From assembly GCA_036273855.1 (NCBI GenBank), contig DASUGU010000068.1, positions 50,676-114,675 of the forward strand: 64,000 bases of DNA. Reading direction: 5' to 3'. Origin of the DNA: DATEPR01 sp036273855. Lineage in GTDB: Bacteria > Actinomycetota > Actinomycetes > Mycobacteriales > Pseudonocardiaceae. The notes beneath the pieces are model-generated. The model worked only from the letters and a program-made list of their open reading frames with translations, was not told the origin of the DNA and made no database searches. The number at the start of each line of letters is the position of its first letter. Within the stretch, counting starts at the first letter, position 1. Positions 59,013 through 64,000 of the stretch are shown here, piece after piece. A program made the translations under genes and the position numbers.

Positions 59013-59169
59013 TCCCGGGCCACCAGCGCAACTGCCCGAGAGCGTTGTCCGGTGCGCGGAGAGCGATGAGGCGCGCGTCAGCGGGTGGACCCAGCCAGCC
59101 ACGACCGGATCGATCAGGGTTCGTGGCGCGCCCGCAGACCTGCGGAATTCCTGAGCGCTGAGTCCGCGC

Positions 59170-59577
59170 TCAGACGGCGTCCACGTCATCCAGGTGCCCG
59201 GCGGGAACCACCGGGTCGCTGGGCGGTGTGGGCGGCCTCGGTTGACCCGCCGGACGGCCGCGCAGCAGCCGCTGGACGAACGCCACCACGTCGTCCGGTG
59301 CGGGCAGCACGTCGGGGCCGAACCAGGCCAGCACGATGAGGTCCTCGGCGGAACCGGTCTCGATCGCCACCGACCAGCCGTGCCGGTCGTCCCACAGCAG
59401 CGCCGCATCGCGGTCCGGCGCCACGGGCAGCCGGCCGGCCAGTGCCACATAGGCGGTGCGGACGTCGGTGAACTCGCAGAACCAACTCTCCGGCCCCAGA
59501 TCCAGGCCCGTCGCGACTCTCGCCACGTATGCGCGTAACACCGTCTCGACCCGTTCCGGCCGTTCCCAGAACAACAT
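59170..59577 (-). CDS. DUF6292 family protein
   Basis: About 135 residues resembling the DUF6292 family of Pseudonocardiales and Streptomyces: VETVLRAYVARVATGLDLGPESW, YVALAGRLPVAPDRDAALLWDDRHGWSVAIET and DDVVAFVQRLL. Function unknown. The ATG at 59577 was chosen because the conserved region begins just after; the frame is open to 59661. Confidence 0.7.
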   Translation of the reverse strand: MLFWERPERVETVLRAYVARVATGLDLGPESWFCEFTDVRTAYVALAGRLPVAPDRDAALLWDDRHGWSVAIETGSAEDLIVLAWFGPDVLPAPDDVVAFVQRLLRGRPAGQPRPPTPPSDPVVPAGHLDDVDAV

Positions 59578-59677
59578 CCAGCGATTCACCGCCCAGTTCC
59601 GACACGATGGTGATTTCCGTTTCGCATCGGCTGTGTCCTCAACCGGATGTCCCAACCGCACATAGTCCTGAGTGGAC

Positions 59678-60211
59678 TCAGATGCCGAGCAGATCCGTCA
59701 GGTCGTCGGCGTGTTCCTCTTCCTCGGCCAGGATGGACTCCATGAGCCGCCGCGTGGTCGGGTCGCTGTCGCCGATCCAGCGGATGATCTCCTGGTAGCT
59801 GCTGATCACGATCCGCTCGGCGACCAGGTTCTCGCGCAGCATCCGCGCCAGGTCGGTCTCGTCTGTGGTGACGTACTCGGTGTGCGCCCGCTGGGCGAGG
59901 CTCGCCGGGTCGAAGTCGGGCTGGCCGCCCAGCTGGCTGATCCGCTCGGCCGCGCGGAGTCCGTGCTGCATCTCCTCGGTGGCGTGCTCGCGGAACTCGG
60001 CCGCGACCTGGGCCCTGTCGATACCGGTGGCCGCGATCGCGTGCTGGGAGTAGCGCAGGAAACACACGATCTCGGTGGCGACGACGTCGTTGAGGATCTC
60101 GATGATCCGCAGCTTGTCGGCGCCGTACGTCCCGGTGACGGCCCCGGCGTCCATGTGTGCGCGGGCGTTGTCCCGTATTCGGGTGACGTCGATCTCGAAC
60201 GTGTTCGCCAT
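59678..60211 (-). CDS. Ferritin-like (bacterioferritin-type) protein
   Basis: 177 residues of a four-helix ferritin-like protein. Possible diiron ligands: Glu in VVATEIVCFLRY, EEMQH, Glu in NLVAERIVISSY, and EEEEHADDL. It would store or oxidise iron or detoxify peroxide in the cytoplasm. The haem Met of true bacterioferritin is not evident. The ATG at 60211 follows a GGGAGAG site. Confidence 0.87.
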   Translation of the reverse strand: MANTFEIDVTRIRDNARAHMDAGAVTGTYGADKLRIIEILNDVVATEIVCFLRYSQHAIAATGIDRAQVAAEFREHATEEMQHGLRAAERISQLGGQPDFDPASLAQRAHTEYVTTDETDLARMLRENLVAERIVISSYQEIIRWIGDSDPTTRRLMESILAEEEEHADDLTDLLGI

Positions 60212-60304
60212 GACTCTCCCCGTGTCGACTCGGCAGTGACGACTCGTGAATGTCATACCCATCGGCGCGATCCGTACACATCGGCCGGTCACCGGGCCGG
60301 CCGG

Positions 60305-60895
60305 TTACGGGTAGCGCACGTCGTAGCGCAGGAACAGCGCGTCGGGCGACTCCAGCGTGCGCACCGGGTCCAGTTCGACGTGCTCGGCCGCGAGGCCGTC
60401 GAACAGCCGCCTGCCCTGGCCGAACAGGACCGGGACGAGCTGGATCTCCAGCGTGTCCAGCAACCGTGCCCGCAGGCATTCCCGGGTCGTGTACGAGCCG
60501 TGCAGCAGCACGTCGCGGTCGCCGGCCGCCGCCTTCGCCTGCCGGACACACGATTCGATGCCGTCGGTCACGAACCGGACGTCACCGGCGTGCGGCTCGG
60601 CGGGCGCGTGGTGGGTCGGGACGAAGATCGGCACGCCGTCGTGGTGGTCGCCGCCCCAGTAGTCGACGAACTCGCCGAGCCGCTTGCCGGCGATCACCGC
60701 ACCGGTGGCCAGCACCTCGCCGAACACCGTCCGGCCCGCGTCGGACGTCGGCCGGAACTCGCCGACGTCGCCGTGGACGCCCAGCCAGTCGTGCAGCCGC
60801 TGCCCGTGGTCGCCGAACGGGTTGTCCACGGTGTCGCCCGGGCCGGCGATGAAGCCGTCGAGGGACATCGACATGTACAGCACGAGCTTGCCCAT
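60305..60895 (-). CDS. Dihydrofolate-reductase-family protein (RibD C-terminal type) 1
   Basis: 196 residues starting MGKLVLYMSMSLDGFIAGP, the hallmark of the RibD_C/DHFR-like family; GQGRRLFDGL near the C-terminus is also typical. It probably binds NADPH; substrate unknown. It is a paralogue of the gene at 62435 and diverges from the ECF sigma gene. Confidence 0.9.
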   Translation of the reverse strand: MGKLVLYMSMSLDGFIAGPGDTVDNPFGDHGQRLHDWLGVHGDVGEFRPTSDAGRTVFGEVLATGAVIAGKRLGEFVDYWGGDHHDGVPIFVPTHHAPAEPHAGDVRFVTDGIESCVRQAKAAAGDRDVLLHGSYTTRECLRARLLDTLEIQLVPVLFGQGRRLFDGLAAEHVELDPVRTLESPDALFLRYDVRYP

Positions 60896-61011
60896 CGGTC
60901 CGCTCCGTCTCCGTGTCGTCGGATGGTTCGTCCGGGTAGACGTCGCCGGGGCGCCGGATTCATCGGTCCGGGGTACGGTGATCCACCCCACTGGGCGACG
61001 GAGGCGTACGG

Positions 61012-61980
61012 GTGAGCGCGACGGACACCGGGTTGCGGGACTTCGACGACCTGGTCCGCCGGTACCGGCGGGAGCTGCACGTGCACTGCTACCGCATGCT
61101 CGGCTCCTTCGACGAGGCCGAGGACCACGTGCAGGAGGTGCTGCTGCGGGTCTGGCGGTCGAGGGACAGCTTCGAGGGCCGGTCCAGCCCGCGCACCTGG
61201 CTGTACCGCGTCGCCACCAACGCCTGCCTGGACACGCTGCGTCGCGACGCCCGCCGCGCCGTGCCCGTGGCGTCCGGCTCGGCACCGTCGGTCGCCACGC
61301 TGCCGTGGGTCCAGCCCTACCCGGACACACTGCTGGACGAGCTCGTCGCCGACCAGCCGGGTCCGGAGGCGGTCGCGCTGACCAGGGAGACGGTGTCGCT
61401 CGCCTTCCTGGCCGCGATCCAGTTGCTGCCGCCGCGCCAGCGCGCCGTGCTGATCCTGCGGGACGTGGTCGCCGGGTCCGCCGCCGAGGTGGCCGACATG
61501 CTCGACATGACCGTCGCCGCGGTCAACAGCGCGCTGCAACGGGCCCGCGCCACGCTGCGCGAGCGGATGCCGGACTGGACCCCGCTGGCCGAACCCGACG
61601 AGGCGCAGCGCCGCATGCTGGACAGGTACATCGCGGCGCACGAACAGGCCGACCCGGAACTGCTGATCGCCATCCTGCGCCACGACATCCGCCTGGCCAT
61701 CTCGCCCGACGTCGGCGAATGGAACGGCCGGGAGTCGGTGAGCGAGGCGCTGCGCGACGGCATGAACTCGCTCGGCCGGTGGCGGACACTGCCGATCATG
61801 GCCAACGGGCAACCGGGTGTGGCGGGCTACCTCCGCCGGCCGGGCGAGACGGCGTTCTACCCGTTCACGATCGGCGTGCTGCGCTTCGAACCGGACGGCC
61901 TGGTCGAGATGGCGAGCTTCGAGGCGCCGTCGCTGTTCCCCGTGTTCGGCCTGCCGGAGAGCCTGCCCGCCCTCGACTGA
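61012..61980 (+). CDS. ECF-type sigma factor with SnoaL-like C-terminal domain
   Basis: 322 residues. Region 2 (FDDLVRRYRRELHVHCYRMLGSFDEAEDHVQEVLLRVW, about 10-50) and region 4 (LLPPRQRAVLILRDVVAGSAAEVADMLDMTVAAVNSALQRARATL, about 140-190) are intact. The C-terminal 110 residues form a SnoaL-like domain, as in SigG/SigJ-type ECF groups where it replaces a separate anti-sigma factor. No anti-sigma gene is near. The flanking DHFR-family genes may be targets. Confidence 0.92.
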   Translation: MSATDTGLRDFDDLVRRYRRELHVHCYRMLGSFDEAEDHVQEVLLRVWRSRDSFEGRSSPRTWLYRVATNACLDTLRRDARRAVPVASGSAPSVATLPWVQPYPDTLLDELVADQPGPEAVALTRETVSLAFLAAIQLLPPRQRAVLILRDVVAGSAAEVADMLDMTVAAVNSALQRARATLRERMPDWTPLAEPDEAQRRMLDRYIAAHEQADPELLIAILRHDIRLAISPDVGEWNGRESVSEALRDGMNSLGRWRTLPIMANGQPGVAGYLRRPGETAFYPFTIGVLRFEPDGLVEMASFEAPSLFPVFGLPESLPALD

Positions 61981-61984
61981 GCGA

Positions 61985-62407
61985 TCAGGCGCCTTGGTGC
62001 TCGGCCAGGTAGGCGTGCCGCCTGGCCGTCGACGCCCTGGACAGCCAGGCGTCCTCGATGACCTCGGCCAGCTCCTGCCGGGTCAGCTCGCCCAGCCGGC
62101 AGGCCCGCACCAGCACGGACGGGTGGCCGTCGAAATGCGGCGTGGTGAACCACGGGCTCCGCTCGTCCTGGACCAGCGCCAGCTTGTCGGACTCGGACGG
62201 CACCCAGAACACGATGACGTCCGGGTAGCGCTCGCCGGTCGCCGGGTCGACCGCGTCCGGGCGTGGATTGCGGAAGAACACGAACGACTTGCGGCCCACC
62301 TGGTAGACGACCGGGCCGTGGCCTGCGTGGTCCACCGTCACATGAGGCATCCCCGACGCGATCTCGTGCACATCCTCGACCCGCGCCCTGCGCGACGACG
62401 CCGCCAT
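61985..62407 (-). CDS. MmcQ/YjbR-family protein
   Basis: 140-residue YjbR/MmcQ-type protein of the double-wing fold: GMPHVTVDHAGHGPVVYQVGRKSFVFFRN, then WFTTPHFDGHPSVLVR and ELAEVIEDAWLSRAS. Its function is unknown in the family. It converges with the ECF sigma gene with a four-base gap. Confidence 0.88.
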   Translation of the reverse strand: MAASSRRARVEDVHEIASGMPHVTVDHAGHGPVVYQVGRKSFVFFRNPRPDAVDPATGERYPDVIVFWVPSESDKLALVQDERSPWFTTPHFDGHPSVLVRACRLGELTRQELAEVIEDAWLSRASTARRHAYLAEHQGA

Positions 62408-62434
62408 GGTGCGCAGCCTACGACCCGGTTCCTC

Positions 62435-63019
62435 TCATCGCGGCACGATCGCGTAGCGCAGGTGGGTCGCGCCGTGCTCGCGGTCGAGGTCCGGCGTCGT
62501 CATGCAGCGCACCAGTTCCAGCTCGACGAGCTCGGCGGGCAGGTGGTCGAACAACCGCCGCCCCTGGCCCAGCAGCACCGGAACGACGTGCAGTTCCAGT
62601 TCGTCGACCTGCCCGGCCCGCAGCAGCGCCTGGGCCGCGCCCGCCCCGTGCACCATCACGTCACCGTCCCCGGCGGCCGACCTGGCCAGCTCGGCGCACT
62701 CGGCAGCGTCGGTGACGAACCGGACGCTGCCCGGCGGCGGCTCGTCCGGGACGTCGTGGGTCAGCACGAAGATCGGCACGCCGCCGTGGTGGTCGCCCTG
62801 CCAGTGGTCGGCCAGTTCGTAGGTGCGGCGGCCGCTGATCAACGCCCTGGTGGCCATGGCTTCCTGGTACACCTGGCCACTCGGGCCCGGACCGTCGCGG
62901 TGATCGAGCCAGTTGAACAGGCGGAACCCGCCGATGGCCATCGGCGCGTCCGGGTCGTCGCGCGGTCCGGCGACGTAGCCGTCCAGCGACATGGTCATGT
63001 CCAGCCGAATCCGTGCCAT
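62435..63019 (-). CDS. Dihydrofolate-reductase-family protein (RibD C-terminal type) 2
   Basis: 194 residues, paralogue of the protein at 60305: DMTMSLDGYVAGP at the start, GDHHGGVPIFVLTH in the middle, and GQGRRLFDHLP later. It is probably NADPH-dependent; substrate unknown. It precedes the YjbR gene on the same strand by 27 bases, so the two may be co-transcribed. Confidence 0.9.
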   Translation of the reverse strand: MARIRLDMTMSLDGYVAGPRDDPDAPMAIGGFRLFNWLDHRDGPGPSGQVYQEAMATRALISGRRTYELADHWQGDHHGGVPIFVLTHDVPDEPPPGSVRFVTDAAECAELARSAAGDGDVMVHGAGAAQALLRAGQVDELELHVVPVLLGQGRRLFDHLPAELVELELVRCMTTPDLDREHGATHLRYAIVPR

Positions 63020-63041
63020 TCGATCAGCGTAGGGTCGATTC

Positions 63042-63842
63042 GTGACTGCTGCTCGGGTGTCGGAGCTGACGGGCCGGGTCGCCGTGGTGACCGGCGTGAG
63101 CCGGCGGGCCGGGATCGGCTACGCGATCGCCGCGGATCTGTTGGCAGCGGGCGCTTCGGTGCTGGTGCACTCGTGGGCGCCACACGATGCGGAGCAGCCC
63201 TGGGGCGCCGATCCCGTGGGAGACACGGGGATCGTCGAACGCTTGGGCGGCGAGGGACCGCGACTGCGGCACATCGCGGCCGACTTCGCCGAGCCGGGGA
63301 CACCCGGGACCGTCGTTCGGGCCGCCGTCGAGGCGTTCGGCGCGGTGGACGTCGTGGTGGCCAACCACGCCCGCAGCTCGGACCAGGGCCTGGCCGACGT
63401 CACCGCGGCCGAGCTGGACCTGACGTGGGCGGTGAACGCCCGCGCGTCCGTGTTGCTGGCACAGGCTTTCGCCGCGGCGCACGACGACGACCGGCCAGGC
63501 GGGCGGATCATCCTGTTCACCTCGGGGCAGCACCTGGGCCCGATGAGCCGCGAAATCCCGTACGCGGTCAGCAAAGGCGCCATCCACCAGATGACACTCA
63601 CGCTGTCCGACGCGCTGGTCGACCGAGGGATCACCGTCAACGCGGTCAATCCGGGCCCGGTCGACACCGGGTGGGCGGACCCGGAACTGACCGAGCGCGT
63701 GGGCCGGGCACTGCCGGCCGGCCGGTGGGGCCGCCCGGACGACGTGGCCCGGCTGGTCCGGTGGCTGGTCTCCGACGAGAGTCAGTGGATCACCGGGCAG
63801 GTCATCAACAGCGAGGGCGGTTTCCGCCGCTGGGTTATGTGA
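63042..63842 (+). CDS. Short-chain dehydrogenase/reductase
   Basis: 266-residue SDR. Cofactor loop TGVSRRAGIGYAIA is of the FabI-like/long-loop kind; active site YAVSKGA has the Tyr and Lys; VNPGPVDTGW follows. It resembles 3-oxoacyl reductases of the type found beside small metabolic genes. The GTG at 63042 diverges from the DHFR-family gene. Confidence 0.92.
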   Translation: MTAARVSELTGRVAVVTGVSRRAGIGYAIAADLLAAGASVLVHSWAPHDAEQPWGADPVGDTGIVERLGGEGPRLRHIAADFAEPGTPGTVVRAAVEAFGAVDVVVANHARSSDQGLADVTAAELDLTWAVNARASVLLAQAFAAAHDDDRPGGRIILFTSGQHLGPMSREIPYAVSKGAIHQMTLTLSDALVDRGITVNAVNPGPVDTGWADPELTERVGRALPAGRWGRPDDVARLVRWLVSDESQWITGQVINSEGGFRRWVM

Positions 63843-63862
63843 GTCAACCGAAGGGGGCAGCA

Positions 63863-63879
63863 TGACACCCCTTGTGTCA
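63863..63879. repeat. Short inverted repeat near the IS110-type element end
   Basis: TGACAC (63863-63868) and GTGTCA (63874-63879) are perfect inverted repeats five bases apart, just after the SDR and 16 bases beyond the transposase stop. It may be the SDR terminator stem or part of the element end. Confidence 0.4.
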
Positions 63880-63894
63880 ACCTATGGTCCGAAA

Positions 63895-64000
63895 TCAGGC
63901 CGCGACCTGGGTTTCGCCGCGCTGACAGGCGCCGCCGTGCAGTGCGGGGTCGTAGGGCGTGTCGTTCTGCCAGCAACGCCACATCACCCGCACCCAGGCC
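63895..64000 (-). mobile_element. IS110-type transposase, 3' end only (runs off the window)
   Basis: The minus strand is open from the right edge to a TGA at 63897-63895 and encodes the C-terminal 34 residues. WVRVMWRCWQNDTPYDPALH matches the well-conserved C-terminus of IS110/IS116/IS902 transposases (WRCWxxxxPYDPxxH). The start and catalytic DEDD and Ser domains lie outside the window, so it cannot be said whether the element is intact. Confidence 0.7.

Noticed and set aside
1..64000. tRNA, rRNA or CRISPR arrays
   Set aside because: No T-loop-like GGTTCGAATCC segments with cloverleaf, no rRNA-like stretch and no regularly spaced repeat arrays were found by reading.

Overview
This window is G+C-rich DNA with third-position GC bias, many GTG starts and tightly overlapping ATGA/GTGA/TGATG gene junctions. 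It carries families typical of actinomycetes: an F420-dependent LLM oxidoreductase, DUF4383, DUF5313 and DUF6292 proteins, HxlR/AraC/TetR/XRE regulators and a SnoaL-type ECF sigma factor. I read it as a chromosomal accessory region of a filamentous actinomycete, probably Pseudonocardiales; the genus cannot be fixed from the sequence alone. I saw no rRNA, tRNA or CRISPR array.

Region 1 (1-7960) is the right part of a biosynthetic operon that starts off-window: class III aminotransferase, SRPBCC cyclase-like protein, small His-rich membrane protein, flavin reductase, ferritin-like diiron oxygenase, ketoacyl synthase III, stand-alone ACP, acyl-CoA carboxylase beta subunit and an amino-acid permease. 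Membrane protein plus flavin reductase plus diiron oxygenase recalls the valanimycin/azoxy type of N-N bond pathway, here beside a small fatty-acyl/polyketide starter set. Region 2 (7990-19237) is ordinary accessory chromosome: FhuF-like Fe-S protein, DUF4383 protein, acyl-CoA dehydrogenase, small proteins, a frameshifted DJ-1 gene, HhH-GPD and F420 enzymes, msrA, a tiny leaderless HTH gene under a palindromic promoter, dienelactone hydrolase, AraC/VOC and NQO/GlxA pairs.

Region 3 (19407-36836) is a catabolic regulon. A fused DctQM/DctP TRAP importer is followed by a DUF35/thiolase/acyl-CoA ligase set. Then come two tandem copies of a five-gene module: carboxymuconolactone-decarboxylase-like protein, DUF35 OB-fold protein, acyl-CoA ligase, thiolase-like protein lacking the nucleophilic Cys, and an atypical NAD-dependent epimerase. 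A GntR/FCD regulator closes it. The same GTATAC-type operator lies before the TRAP genes and before the regulator gene, which ties both ends together. A TetR/P450 pair and an SDR/HxlR pair follow.

Region 4 (40060-44628) looks like an undescribed signalling or defence island: a single-pass sensor with an extracytoplasmic domain, a multi-pass membrane protein ending in an amyloid-like motif, a TIR protein beginning with the same motif, a Cys-rich protein, and a divergent helical-repeat membrane protein. Region 5 (44716-64000) is mixed: metallo-beta-lactamase-fold enzyme, SBP56/methanethiol-oxidase family protein, PhyH-type oxygenase, OFA-type MFS transporter, an S9 peptidase fused to a class C beta-lactamase domain and cut by an in-frame TGA, several hydrolases and regulators, an XRE/MFS pair, a ferritin-like protein, two DHFR-family paralogues around an ECF sigma gene, an SDR, and the 3' end of an IS110-type transposase at the right edge.
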